The notes below the pieces were generated by a model. It ran no database searches. It was not told where the DNA came from and saw nothing but the letters and a program-made list of their open reading frames with translations. A stretch of 64,000 nt of DNA from Pedobacter rhodius (GTDB taxonomy: Bacteria; Bacteroidota; Bacteroidia; Sphingobacteriales; Sphingobacteriaceae), in contig NZ_JAPWGL010000001.1 of the NCBI RefSeq assembly GCF_027213645.1, positions 1,178,001 through 1,242,000 of the forward strand, written 5' to 3'. Positions 19,836 to 28,598 of this stretch are shown here, piece after piece (the stretch's first letter is position 1; each line of letters begins with the position of its first letter). Both the position numbers and the translations under genes were made by a program.

Positions 19836-20461
19836 CGCCATTAAAACAGGTTCAAAATATTGAAGTTAATGGTTAGAGTTAGTGCTCGTGGGTGGTGGAA
19901 ACATCACCCATTTTTTATTATATAGATAGGTATTGTCCGGATTTGTCTGGAATTGTCCTGATTTGTCTGGTAAAACATAGGATTGTTCGGGTGTTGTTCG
20001 GGGTTTGTTGCTCTAGTAGTGCTTTAAAGGCCATTTTCCCGAAGGAGACTCGAAGCAAAGTAGAAGAAGATGGCTGCGAATCCGCAGGCCAAATCATTTA
20101 AATATTGAATAACGCATGTTTTAAGATTCCTGCCTGCGCGAGAATGACAACTTATGCTTTAGCTCATTTTCGGAAATCTTCAAAATTAGCGGGAGCATAA
20201 AATAATTATCTGAAAATATAGTTCCCGCTGATTTTCGCAAATGCCGCAGATATTATAAGTTTATTAAGTTGAAGTCAGACCTTCTGTGCACTGATATGCT
20301 TTAGTTGTTGTTTCATAAATACTTAAAAGTTAGTATTTTATCAATAAAATTAATTGTGTTAATTAGTTTTTAATCCAATCTGATAATATTCTTTTACTGT
20401 TCTCGTGAATAACCAAAGCGAACAGGCAAGATAAATTTATTATCTAATTAATCACCTTTTT
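19836..20461. other. Repeat-bearing intergenic region after the Sus locus
   Basis: 626 bp with no supported gene. It holds a short tandem motif near 19935-19975 (two copies of a 20-bp unit resembling TTGTCYGGATTTGTCTGG, then TTGTTCGGG repeats), a reverse-orientation copy of the palindrome found in the 177-bp array (about 20125-20150), and TTCCCGCTGATTTTCGC-type sequence (about 20222-20250) related to 28503-28530. A 69-codon frame from 19892 crosses these repeats and is not a gene. Confidence 0.6.
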
Positions 20462-21481
20462 ATGGCACGTTTTAATTTAGAAGATCTAATACAGCGAGAA
20501 AAAGCAGATTTAGACAAACTCAAAGTCGCAATTGAAATATATCAATCTGAAGATAAATATGAATTTGAACGAAGAAAATTTAAAACCGAGAATCTTCGTT
20601 TTTTTGCCATTGCTTTTTTAACTGCTGTAATTTCTTTAGGCTCTTCATATTTTATCGAATCGTTTAAGCAGCGTAATACAATCAGCCAGGATATAAAAAA
20701 AGAATTTGTAGAATTAAAAAAGAATTACTTAACAGAAAAAGATAGAAATAAGCAAAATGAACTCGCATGTGCCTTAGCTAATTTTGAAAATGTTTTGCAG
20801 GATAAGACAATCGAAAAAGCGCAACTGAATTTTAAAAAAATATGTTCCAATATTTCGGATATTCAGCAACAAACTGAAACCATAGCTAATACGGATACTT
20901 CCTCTGCGGCAGTTAAAACAGCACTTTCAAAACTTAGTGATTATGATAGTGAATTACAATCATTGAAGCAAAAAACCAGAATAGCATCTGTAGCTGACAA
21001 ATCCAAAATTTTAAATGAAATAGCAAAAGTAAATAGCAATATAAACGCTGTTGTAAATTCGGTACCTGAATTGGAAAAAGCCGTAAAATCGTCAGAAAAT
21101 ATAGAAAAGAATGTAAAGCAAATTGAAACTATTACAACGGATATCAAGGATAAACAAATTCAAAATGAAGCAACTTCTGAAAAAAGTTCTGTTTTATGGT
21201 TTAAAGAAGGTTATTTTTTACAGTTTAAGGAATTTCGCATTCTTTTACAATATTTAGATAAGGATCTTGGTATACAGGTTCAAATATGTAAAACTAAATC
21301 CACAAGAGCTTGTGAAAATCCGCTCCTAACTAAAGCCTGGGTTAAATTTGGGTCACCATTACAATTCTCTGATGGAGATCAATCTTACCGTATAAATCTG
21401 GAAGCAATTGCGCATGCGGGTAAAAATCCATTTAATCTGGCAGCTTATGTTACATTTGAAACTTTAAAACAAAAAGATTAG
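20462..21481 (+). CDS. Unknown membrane-anchored coiled-coil protein
   Basis: 339 residues; family not recognised. The charged N-terminus is followed by one membrane segment at about 48-66 (FFAIAFLTAVISLGSSYFI), then a long Lys/Glu-rich, probably coiled-coil stretch (about 70-245), and a compact C-terminal beta-rich region (about 250-335). The topology suggests a short cytoplasmic or periplasmic tail, one membrane anchor and a large soluble domain. It begins the accessory region between the Sus locus and tRNA-Arg and is followed 25 bp later by a REP-like hairpin. Function unknown. Confidence 0.7.
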   Translation: MARFNLEDLIQREKADLDKLKVAIEIYQSEDKYEFERRKFKTENLRFFAIAFLTAVISLGSSYFIESFKQRNTISQDIKKEFVELKKNYLTEKDRNKQNELACALANFENVLQDKTIEKAQLNFKKICSNISDIQQQTETIANTDTSSAAVKTALSKLSDYDSELQSLKQKTRIASVADKSKILNEIAKVNSNINAVVNSVPELEKAVKSSENIEKNVKQIETITTDIKDKQIQNEATSEKSSVLWFKEGYFLQFKEFRILLQYLDKDLGIQVQICKTKSTRACENPLLTKAWVKFGSPLQFSDGDQSYRINLEAIAHAGKNPFNLAAYVTFETLKQKD

Positions 21482-21506
21482 AGAACATTTAAATATCCTC
21501 TAGCTC

Positions 21507-21590
21507 CTCTAGCGCAAGCGTCTCGCTTGTGCTGTTAGCGGATATTTTTTTGAATATTAGTCACAAGCGGGACGCTTGCGCCAGACTTGG
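21507..21590. repeat. REP-like hairpin element, copy 1
   Basis: Inverted arms GCGCAAGCGTCTCGCTTGTG (21512-21531) and CACAAGCGGGACGCTTGCGC (21562-21581) around a spacer of about 30 bp, bounded by ctcta and ccagacttgg. The same element recurs at 23206-23285 and 24321-24404. No RAYT transposase is in the window, so it would be mobilised in trans. Confidence 0.9.
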
Positions 21591-21828
21591 GGTAAATACG
21601 AATTCTCTTTTTGAACTAAGCGGAATTGGCGTAGGTTTAGTCGGTAATGGTGATGTGTGGTATGATTTTTTAAACGGGCAGGTTTACTATACGGTTCAGG
21701 GAAAATTGAGATTCTATCTGACTCAAAATAAAGACAAATTTTTTGAATTTAAATATCAAAAAGGTTCAGGTGCGCCAAACTTTAACCAGGGAGATCAATA
21801 TGGATTGGCATTAACGATAACATTTTGA
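21591..21828 (+). pseudogene. Decapitated gene fragment (3' end of a possible barrel or beta-rich protein)
   Basis: About 75 codons from just after the hairpin element to a stop, ending in YGLALTITF, a terminal-Phe strand typical of outer membrane barrels. The frame runs back through the hairpin element to a GTG at 21529 and has no ATG, so translation as a real protein is unlikely. Best read as the 3' remnant of a gene whose beginning was lost where the element sits. Low certainty on its original identity. Confidence 0.5.
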
Positions 21829-22017
21829 TTAGGAAAACCCTCACTGACACATGAGTGTCAGGTGTGAATAATTAAGCAATGAATATATGTCTCATCCTGA
21901 AATGAGTTTACAGATAGTCTTATACGTCTATAACTTTACCGTTTTGGATAAGACCCTAGTTTAGGAATGATAGATGACAATCAATTTAAATTTTCCTAGC
22001 TTGACCCTTTTACCTGT

Positions 22018-22056
22018 AAAAATGCCCCATAAGTATCTACACTTTGGAGCATTTTT
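22018..22056 (-). terminator. Terminator of the TSP3 lipoprotein gene
   Basis: Inverted repeat AAAAATGCCCCA / TGGAGCATTTTT with one mismatch, T run on the minus-strand side, 22 bp after the stop. Confidence 0.75.
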
Positions 22057-22077
22057 ATAATTAAGGTCCTTATTTAT

Positions 22078-22800
22078 TTATGGTAATATAAAAATAGGAA
22101 GGCTATCATTTGAAAACCAGAATGCTTGAGTGCATCCAGATTTATAAGCATTGTAGTGTTCTGTATAATTAGGATATTGCGATATTAAGCCATCAATATA
22201 TGCTAGTTTTTCATTCAAATAACTGACATTTGCCTGCCTTATCTGGAAGCTGCTGCCGCTAGTTGATTTTACTGTTATATAGCATTTACTATTTGGGCAA
22301 GTCGCTGCAGTACTTTCTGTTAAATCAGTTCCTCCATATTCATCTATTTTATAATATGCTATGACTGGGTTGTAAATTATTGTATTCTTAAAAAGATCTT
22401 TCGTTTCAAGAAGGACTTCTTTTATTCCTTTCGCCAAACCGCATCCGGTTGACATCGGATCGTTCGCTAAACAATAGTTATCATAATAATATTCTGCCGT
22501 TACTGCATCACCAGAAACAGGTTTAGGAGGTGGAGGTGTGCCTGATGACTCACAAACATCACCAATTCCATTGCCGTTTACATCTTCTTGTCCAGGATTA
22601 TAATTGTTAGGGCAATTATCTGACGCATCTGAAAAGCCGTCACAATCTGCGTCGTCTATATATGGACATGGGGTACCATCTGCGCGAAGATTTTTCGAGC
22701 CTTTAAAAGTTTGAATGTCTGGTTCAATTGTTTGTCGGTCACAGCTTAGAATGACAATCATTGTTAGGGCAATCAAGCCAAAAAGTTTAGTTCTTTTCAT
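22078..22800 (-). CDS. Lipoprotein with thrombospondin type 3 calcium-binding repeats
   Basis: 240 residues with a lipobox ending at Cys20 (IVILSC). Residues about 48-85 carry DADCDGFSDASDNCPNNYNP and QEDVNGNGIGDVCE, the aspartate-rich calcium-binding TSP3 repeat pattern; a proline-rich linker (GTPPPPKPV) follows. The C-terminal 150 residues hold several Cys residues but match nothing I recognise. A surface or periplasmic calcium-binding lipoprotein is a fair guess; the role is unknown. It is a single-gene transcription unit with its own terminator. Confidence 0.75.
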   Translation of the reverse strand: MKRTKLFGLIALTMIVILSCDRQTIEPDIQTFKGSKNLRADGTPCPYIDDADCDGFSDASDNCPNNYNPGQEDVNGNGIGDVCESSGTPPPPKPVSGDAVTAEYYYDNYCLANDPMSTGCGLAKGIKEVLLETKDLFKNTIIYNPVIAYYKIDEYGGTDLTESTAATCPNSKCYITVKSTSGSSFQIRQANVSYLNEKLAYIDGLISQYPNYTEHYNAYKSGCTQAFWFSNDSLPIFILP

Positions 22801-23370
22801 AGTTAGTAATTTATTGGTTCTTATCTATTTGTAAGTTATTCAAATAATTGATAAAAACATAATAATTCTTTGTGAGGCCATTATATAATGATGTTTCGGT
22901 AGACAGTTTGAATTACGGTAAAAGAAATCTGAGTTTGCAATTATTCTACTGGTGAATTATGCAAAGCCATGTACATTTGATTTTTTAAAGCAAATGATAA
23001 TAATCCTGATAAAATACAGTAAATAATCAAAGAACATAACTCTAAAGCATTGGGAAAAGCAATTAGTTGAAGTAAATGCATACGCGATACGCGTGTGCCA
23101 GTGAGGCGTTAGCGAGGGGCAGACATACTCAAAAAATTCCTAAAGGTTAATTATTAACCAGGTTACCAGCCTGGTTCTTTGTTTTTAAATTATTGCCATT
23201 TCCTCCTCTAGCGCAAGCGTCTCGCTTGTGCTGTTAGCGGTTTTTTGAATATTAGTCACAAGCGAGACGCTTGCGCCAGACTTGGGTTGCAATATTATAA
23301 ATATAATGATATGTTGCCAGTGATTAAGCGACTATGTTTTAGCCAATATTTGAATCTTTTAACGTATAGA
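22801..23370. other. Intergenic region with hairpins
   Basis: 570 bp without a supported gene. It contains a perfect 7-bp stem AACCAGG/CCTGGTT near 23158-23178 followed by a T-rich tract (possible terminator), an ACGCGATACGCGT palindrome near 23083-23095, and REP-like element copy 2. Confidence 0.55.
23206..23285. repeat. REP-like hairpin element, copy 2
   Basis: Arms 23211-23230 and 23257-23276; identical left arm to copy 1 and a spacer 4 bp shorter. Confidence 0.9.
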
Positions 23371-24162
23371 TCACCAATACGTAATCATTCTTTTTTCTAC
23401 GCTGATGTAGCCATTATTTAGCGTTATGGTTTCAACAATACAATTGTTTTTTGAGTCAAGAATTCTTTTAACATGACTGGCTTGGATCGTTGGCTTTGGG
23501 TATAATCTTTCTTCACCATCCTTTCGCCCATATCTATCAAATTTATTACTGTATATACTGGTGGTGTCACCCTTTCCATTTTGCAAGATGACAGTTTCTA
23601 TATTATTTGATATTGCTATTTTAGTTCTGCTATTTGTTTTATTGTTTTTACTATCGAATGAAGTTGATACAACCGTATTACCATTTCTATATTGATAGGT
23701 TTCTTTATGTAATAAAGTTCCGTTTTCAGTGGCTTCTGCTTCAGATAGCTTTCCCTTTTTGTTATAACTATAAATTATTGATCGTTTTTTTTCTTGATTG
23801 TGCCTCCAGCTTTCCTCGTAAATCAATTTACTTTTTTTATTGTATTTTTTATAGGTTTCACCAATAATGGTACCCTTATCGTCCAGAAAACTTAACTTAA
23901 TCATATTTCCGTGTTTGTCATAATCATATTTAAAACACATAAAGTTTATTCCAACCGATTTTAGCGTTACTAATCGACCCTTTTTATCATATTGTTCAAT
24001 CGTCTGATAGTTTGATTTTTTCAATTCTCCAATACCAGAGTAAGAATCGATCAGAATTTCTTTTGGTCTACCAAAGTATTTTTCATGCCCTTTCAAAGGT
24101 TCAACTGATTTGCATGACAAGAAAATTAGCGTAATAAAGGTAACGTAGAGCGTATTTTTCAT
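23371..24162 (-). CDS. Unknown lipoprotein with YD/RHS-like repeat pattern
   Basis: 263 residues from the ATG at 24162, chosen because it gives a lipobox ending at Cys17 (TLIFLSC); a longer frame adds six residues. The mature part has recurring Y-D-x-x-G-R/N motifs about 20-25 residues apart (YDKKGRLVTL, YDKHGNMIKL, YNKKSKLIYE, YNKKGKLSEA, FDRYGRKDGE), the strand-turn pattern of YD-repeat proteins. The protein is far too short to be a polymorphic toxin shell, and no toxin domain or immunity gene is adjacent. Function unknown. Confidence 0.65.
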   Translation of the reverse strand: MKNTLYVTFITLIFLSCKSVEPLKGHEKYFGRPKEILIDSYSGIGELKKSNYQTIEQYDKKGRLVTLKSVGINFMCFKYDYDKHGNMIKLSFLDDKGTIIGETYKKYNKKSKLIYEESWRHNQEKKRSIIYSYNKKGKLSEAEATENGTLLHKETYQYRNGNTVVSTSFDSKNNKTNSRTKIAISNNIETVILQNGKGDTTSIYSNKFDRYGRKDGEERLYPKPTIQASHVKRILDSKNNCIVETITLNNGYISVEKRMITYW

Positions 24163-24274
24163 AAAAATGTTGGTTAACAACCAAGATAATGCCTTGATTT
24201 TACATTATCAAATGCAATAGTTATCAAAATACAGCAGGTCTTTTGTAGATAATACAATGGATTAAAAAGTCATT

Positions 24275-24318
24275 AACCAAAAAAGGCTCCTAGTATTACT
24301 GAAAGCCTTTAAAGTACC
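24275..24318. repeat. Duplicate of the tRNA-Arg terminator and tRNA 3' end
   Basis: 44 bp nearly identical to 24409-24454: the same AAGGCT.../...AAGCCTTT hairpin and the final GTACC that matches the 3' end of the tRNA gene. The two copies flank REP-like element copy 3. Confidence 0.85.
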
Positions 24319-24320
24319 TA

Positions 24321-24404
24321 CTCTAGCGCAAGCGTCCCGCTTGTGCTGTTATCGGATAGTTTTTTGGATATTAGTCACAAGCGCGACGCTTGCGCCAGAC
24401 TTGG
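24321..24404. repeat. REP-like hairpin element, copy 3
   Basis: Arms 24326-24345 and 24376-24395, same family as copies 1 and 2 with a few substitutions; sits exactly between the two copies of the tRNA terminator. Confidence 0.9.
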
Positions 24405-24410
24405 ATAAAA

Positions 24411-24446
24411 CCAAAAAAGGCTTCCAGTATAACTGAAAGCCTTTAA
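24411..24446 (-). terminator. Terminator of tRNA-Arg
   Basis: On the minus strand AAAGGCTTTCAG, a 4-nt loop and CTGGAAGCCTTTTTT form a strong hairpin with T run directly after the tRNA. Confidence 0.85.
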
Positions 24447-24450
24447 AAAG

Positions 24451-24524
24451 TACCCCGGAAGGGACTCGAACCCCTGACCCTCGGTTTAGAAAACCGACGC
24501 TCTATCCAGCTGAGCTACCGAGGC
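24451..24524 (-). tRNA. tRNA-Arg (anticodon UCU)
   Basis: 74 nt. The acceptor GCCTCGG pairs with CCGGGGT, the D arm has GCTCAGCTGGATAGAGC, the anticodon arm is TCGGT-TTTCTAA-ACCGA giving TCT at positions 34-36, and the T arm has GGGTTCGAGTCCC. Discriminator A73; CCA is not encoded. It reads AGA codons. It is a single tRNA gene transcribed toward the repeat-rich accessory region. Confidence 0.96.
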
Positions 24525-24884
24525 CCATTTTTTTAATGTCTGCAAATATAGAAGTTCTAATCAATAAGGAGAAATAAATTTTAAATATTTATGCCTCTAT
24601 TGCAGTATAAATAGACTTTATCCCTTAACTGTTTATAAACGAATTAATTACTTAAATACTTTCTGAACTTTATCCTCAACTTAAGTCGCATTAAAATTTC
24701 ATTTTAAGCTTTCCTATAAAAATCAACTTGTTAGTTGGACGATTGGATTTGTTTATCCGGTTGGTTAACTGGCCTTCAATTAATCCAGATTAACATTTAT
24801 AAATAATTTAGATGGTTATTTGTTTTATTATTTGATTTATATAAAAATAAATTTAGATTTGTCTAAAAATAAGTTTAGATAAAT
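24525..24884. other. Divergent intergenic region, tRNA-Arg / TonB receptor
   Basis: 360 bp of AT-rich DNA that must hold the promoters of tRNA-Arg (minus) and the TonB receptor (plus). The only structured site I see is the inverted-repeat operator next to the receptor start. Confidence 0.5.
24852..24880 (+). promoter_or_regulatory. Candidate metal-repressor operator (TTTAGA-N4-TCTAAA plus half-site)
   Basis: Perfect inverted repeat TTTAGATTTGTCTAAA at 24852-24867, followed by a further TTTAGAT half-site at 24874-24880, ending 4 bp before the receptor ATG. Palindromes of the TTTAG/CTAAA type are typical of DtxR/MntR-family metalloregulators. The position would block initiation. The regulator identity is inferred. 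Confidence 0.6.
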
Positions 24885-27350
24885 ATGAATAATTATAAGC
24901 GGCTAATTTTTACGGTTATATTTTTGGCAATTTCAAACCTCGTTTTGGCGCAGCAGATCTCGCTTAAGGGCAAAGTCACTTCCGGTGGGGTATCTAAGGA
25001 GAATATTAACATTAAGGTATTAAGGTTAAATAAATCAGTTAAAACCAATTCAACCGGTGATTATGCTTTTGAGCAATTGCCTGCCGGCGATTATGAAATT
25101 GTTTTCTCCGCGGTTGGTTACCTCGCTAAAAAGCAAAAAATATCCATTAAAGATACCGTGCAAAATTTAGATATAGATATAGAACAGCTGGCTTCAAATT
25201 TAAACGACGTGGTCATTACGGGCGTAAACCGGGCAACTGCATTAAGAAAAAGTCCGGTGCCTATAGCGGTACTCACCAAAAAAACAATGGATCAAAACGT
25301 AAATACCAATTTAATAGAGGCCATAGTTAAAGGCGTTCCCGGGGTTTCGGCAGTAACCACAGGACCGAATGTATCGAAACCGTTTATCCGGGGACTGGGT
25401 TACAACCGGGTATTAACTTTATATGATGGTTTACGGCAGGAAGGGCAGCAGTGGGGCGATGAACATGGAATTGAAGTGGATGAATACGGCATCAGCAGGG
25501 CAGAAGTGGTTAAAGGTCCGGCAAGTTTAACTTACGGTTCTGATGCGCTGGCCGGGGTAATCAATATGATTCCTTACAGTCCTAATTTTGAAAATGGTCG
25601 ACTGAAAGGTGATTTCACCTCAAACTACCAGAGCAATAATGGCATGATAGGTTCTTCTATAGGCCTTGCGTACATCAAAAACGACTGGAAATATAGTTTC
25701 AGGGCAACCGGAAAAACTGCTCATAATTATTACAATCCGGTAGATGCTTATGTATTTGGTACCGCCTTCAGGGAATATAATTTCTCTGCCAGTGCAAGGG
25801 TAGATAAAAAATGGGGCTATTCCAAAACCGCTTTAACCTATTATGATAACTTGATGGAAATTCCGGACGGTAGCCGCGATTCATTAAGCAGAAGGTTTAC
25901 GAGGCAGGTATTAGACGCAGGCGATGACATCAAAAACAGGCCGATCGTACCGGAAAATGAATTAACAAGTTATTCAATAAATCCTTTACACCAGCACATC
26001 CAGCATTATCGTTTTTATAACACGAGTCAGTTTAAGTTTGGAAGCAGCGATTTGAACTTCCTCATTGGTGCACAGCAAAGTGTGCGGCGGGAGTTTAACC
26101 ACCCAACGGTTCCTGAACAGGCCGGACTTTACGTGGTTTTGAATACCCTGAATTACGATTTAAAATACAATTTGCCTGATTTTGCAGGTATTGAAAGTAC
26201 GCTGGGTATCAATGGGATGTTCCAGGGAAACCGAAGCAAGTCCGCAACAGATTTCCCGATTCCTGATTACAACCTTTTTGATGTAGGTGCCTTCTATTTT
26301 GCGAAGAAGTCTTTTGGAAAAGTAGATATCTCGGGAGGTATCCGATTGGATAGGCGACACATCAGCTGGAAAAATTTCTATGTTGGTACCGATGCGCAAA
26401 CGGGTTTTGGTAAACAGGTTGATTCAAATTCCCCGGATGCCGAGCTCCAGTTTCCGGCATTTAATAAAAACTATTATGGCTTATCGGGCAGCTTAGGTTT
26501 AACATATAACTTATCAGAAAAGCTCTTGGTTAAGGCCAATATTGCCCGGGGTTACCGGGCGCCAAACATTACCGAAATTGGTTCAAACGGATTAGATCCC
26601 GGTGCGCATATTGTTTATTTGGGCAACAGATCCTTTAAACCGGAATTTAACTTGCAGCAGGACATCGGTATTATTGCCTACCTGAAAGATGCAGAGCTCA
26701 GTCTGGAAGTCTTTAACAATAACATTCAAAACTACATTTATCAATCGAGGTTAACCGATGCAAATGGGGATCCGGTCGTTATTGTTCCCGGGAATTTAAC
26801 CTACCAGTACCAGCAATCAAAAGCTAGGTTGTATGGTGCAGAACTGAGTGTAAATGTACATCCCGCACAGTTGAAATGGTTAAGCTTTAACAATAGCCTG
26901 GCTTACGTAGTAGGTTTAAATAAAAATCAGGCTTTGCTGCAACAACACGGCAGGGCAGCAAAATATTTACCATTCATTCCACCGCTACAGGTGCGTTCGG
27001 AAATCAAACTGACGGCTCAAAAAACAAACGGAATTTTTGATAAACCTTATATCAAATTTGATGGCGTTTTTGTGGCGAACCAGAATCGTTTTTACGCTTT
27101 AGATGACACAGAAAGTTTTACCGCAGGTTATGCTTTATTTAATGCGGGTTTAGGCTCGGGAATTAAATCGAAATCGGGTAAAACGGTAATGGATATTTTT
27201 ATACAGTGCGATAATATTTTTAACAAAGCTTACCAGTCTCACCTTAACCGCTTAAAGTATTTTGAATATTATACGGCATCGCCAAATGGCAGATCAGGCA
27301 TTTATAATATGGGTAGAAATTTAAGTTTTAAAGTTATTGTACCAATCTAG
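24885..27350 (+). CDS. TonB-dependent receptor, probably for a metal ion or metal complex
   Basis: 821 residues with a signal peptide (cleavage near LVLAQQ, residue 22), an N-terminal carboxypeptidase-regulatory-like domain (about 25-100), a plug (about 115-230, with FIRGLGYNRVLTLYDGLRQ, and EVVKGPASLTYGSDALAGVI) and a 22-strand type barrel ending in FKVIVPI. The plug segment GQQWGDEHGIEVDEY resembles the D/E/H-containing loop of zinc or manganese receptors such as ZnuD. This and the metalloregulator-like operator suggest divalent metal uptake; the specific metal is a guess. No SusD or transport partner is adjacent. Confidence 0.88.
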   Translation: MNNYKRLIFTVIFLAISNLVLAQQISLKGKVTSGGVSKENINIKVLRLNKSVKTNSTGDYAFEQLPAGDYEIVFSAVGYLAKKQKISIKDTVQNLDIDIEQLASNLNDVVITGVNRATALRKSPVPIAVLTKKTMDQNVNTNLIEAIVKGVPGVSAVTTGPNVSKPFIRGLGYNRVLTLYDGLRQEGQQWGDEHGIEVDEYGISRAEVVKGPASLTYGSDALAGVINMIPYSPNFENGRLKGDFTSNYQSNNGMIGSSIGLAYIKNDWKYSFRATGKTAHNYYNPVDAYVFGTAFREYNFSASARVDKKWGYSKTALTYYDNLMEIPDGSRDSLSRRFTRQVLDAGDDIKNRPIVPENELTSYSINPLHQHIQHYRFYNTSQFKFGSSDLNFLIGAQQSVRREFNHPTVPEQAGLYVVLNTLNYDLKYNLPDFAGIESTLGINGMFQGNRSKSATDFPIPDYNLFDVGAFYFAKKSFGKVDISGGIRLDRRHISWKNFYVGTDAQTGFGKQVDSNSPDAELQFPAFNKNYYGLSGSLGLTYNLSEKLLVKANIARGYRAPNITEIGSNGLDPGAHIVYLGNRSFKPEFNLQQDIGIIAYLKDAELSLEVFNNNIQNYIYQSRLTDANGDPVVIVPGNLTYQYQQSKARLYGAELSVNVHPAQLKWLSFNNSLAYVVGLNKNQALLQQHGRAAKYLPFIPPLQVRSEIKLTAQKTNGIFDKPYIKFDGVFVANQNRFYALDDTESFTAGYALFNAGLGSGIKSKSGKTVMDIFIQCDNIFNKAYQSHLNRLKYFEYYTASPNGRSGIYNMGRNLSFKVIVPI

Positions 27351-27555
27351 TTGGATGTGGAAGATGGATAATGTGAGATGTTGGACGGGTGATGGATACT
27401 AGCGCTAATGGATTTGTGGGATGGATGGTGTAGGGTAAAGGAAAGTTTAGGGATATATGTGATTTAATTTCGGTTTTGCATATGATTTATTGTTTTTCTC
27501 CTTTACTTTTACATCATCCATCTTACATCATCCATCTTACATTATCCACCCACTT
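27351..27555. repeat. GATG/CATC-rich long inverted repeat, locus 1
   Basis: Left arm about 27353-27380 and right arm about 27512-27548 pair (TGGATAATGTGAGATG against the complement of CATCTTACATTATCCA, one mismatch), with an inner pair GTAAAGGA/TCCTTTAC. Similar inverted repeats lie at 59040-59140 and 61675-61797. Confidence 0.75.
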
Positions 27556-27993
27556 ATGGCTTCAGTTAGCGAACAACGTTTAAAAATTTTAAGGCAATCG
27601 ATAGGAAAAGTGATCGATTCTTCACCCTCAAATTATATGAACTGGCTTGCTCCGGTATTGATTAAGGCCGAAAATGGCCTGCTGGTTTGCAGTTATATCA
27701 TTCGTAAAGAAATGACCAATCCCTATCAAATTTTGCATGGTGGCGTTACCGCCGGAATTATCGACGATTTAATCGGAGCGACCGTTTACACCATGGGACT
27801 CGAAAGCCGTTTTACAACCGTAAGTAACTACATAGATTATTTTGTACCTGCAAAAGAGGGAGATGAAATCATCGCTGAAACAGCGGTGGTTAAACAGGGG
27901 AGAACCATAATAAATTTGCAGTGTGAAGTATTTTTACCGGCAAAAAAACGTTTAATAGCAAAAGGCTATTCCAATATGTTAAGCATAGGTTAA
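27556..27993 (+). CDS. PaaI-type hotdog-fold thioesterase
   Basis: 145 residues from the ATG at 27556. A longer frame starts inside the CATC repeat and adds 22 residues of translated repeat, so it is rejected. The HotDog core is clear: ILHGGVTAGIIDDLIGAT, with HGG and the catalytic acidic residue, and the following strand TTVSNYIDYFVPAKEGDEI. The family hydrolyses acyl-CoA thioesters, often of aromatic or medium-chain acids. It is a single gene; the acyl substrate cannot be inferred from neighbours. Confidence 0.88.
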   Translation: MASVSEQRLKILRQSIGKVIDSSPSNYMNWLAPVLIKAENGLLVCSYIIRKEMTNPYQILHGGVTAGIIDDLIGATVYTMGLESRFTTVSNYIDYFVPAKEGDEIIAETAVVKQGRTIINLQCEVFLPAKKRLIAKGYSNMLSIG

Positions 27994-28093
27994 GTCTTTT
28001 AGATGGACTATCGGAAAATTTGTTGATTTAATTAAATTAAAAAAACATTCTCGTTATCCTGGTGTTTTAACTTTACCAAAAATATAATGAGCC

Positions 28094-28327
28094 ATGTTAG
28101 AAAATTATTCCACCCTGCAGTTTATTGTTAGAGGCAAAATTTTTAATGGATTTTGTATGAAAATACAAGATGATTTTCATGAAACTTATGCTGTTGTTTT
28201 AGATGGTTACCATTCATTTTGCATCTGGATGGATAACAAAACTGAAAAATGGTGTGCTTCTAAAAATGTAGCCATTGATCCGGATGCTATTGATGAAATT
28301 ATCAACAGAATCGCTTTACCAGCCTGA
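28094..28327 (+). CDS. Hypothetical 77-residue protein
   Basis: A short acidic soluble protein with ATG start at 28094 and no signal or membrane segment. It carries several aromatic residues (FCIWMDN, EKWCASK) and a C-terminal helix (DPDAIDEIINRIALP). The codon use resembles that of its neighbours and the frame ends cleanly. I do not recognise the family. Confidence 0.55.
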   Translation: MLENYSTLQFIVRGKIFNGFCMKIQDDFHETYAVVLDGYHSFCIWMDNKTEKWCASKNVAIDPDAIDEIINRIALPA

Positions 28328-28598
28328 TTTAAAGTTTTTTATTCAATTTGTTTGTCTTTGCGAGAAGTAATGACGAAATAATCTTTTATATTTAAAACCC
28401 AACACCCCTGGTTTGAAGTCCACAGACCGGAACCGAAGATTCCCGTCTGTCTGCCTGCGGTAGTTAGGCGTGAGAAATCAAGATTTTTGTAAACAAACCA
28501 TCAGCGGGAATTATCGAAATCTGCGGAAAAATTTTCAACATAACAATAGACATAAGATTCCCGCCTGGAAACAACGAAAATTTTGCCCTGAAATAAAA

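Noticed and set aside
19892-20101. 69-codon frame after the Sus locus
   Set aside because: It crosses short tandem repeats and has no family-like composition.
21880-21985. Possible insertion-sequence remnant before the TSP3 lipoprotein
   Set aside because: There is a CTGACAC/GTGTCAG palindrome nearby, but no transposase fragment, terminal repeats or target duplication could be shown.
23371-24162. YD-repeat lipoprotein as a polymorphic toxin
   Set aside because: It is about 260 residues with no toxin domain and no adjacent immunity gene.
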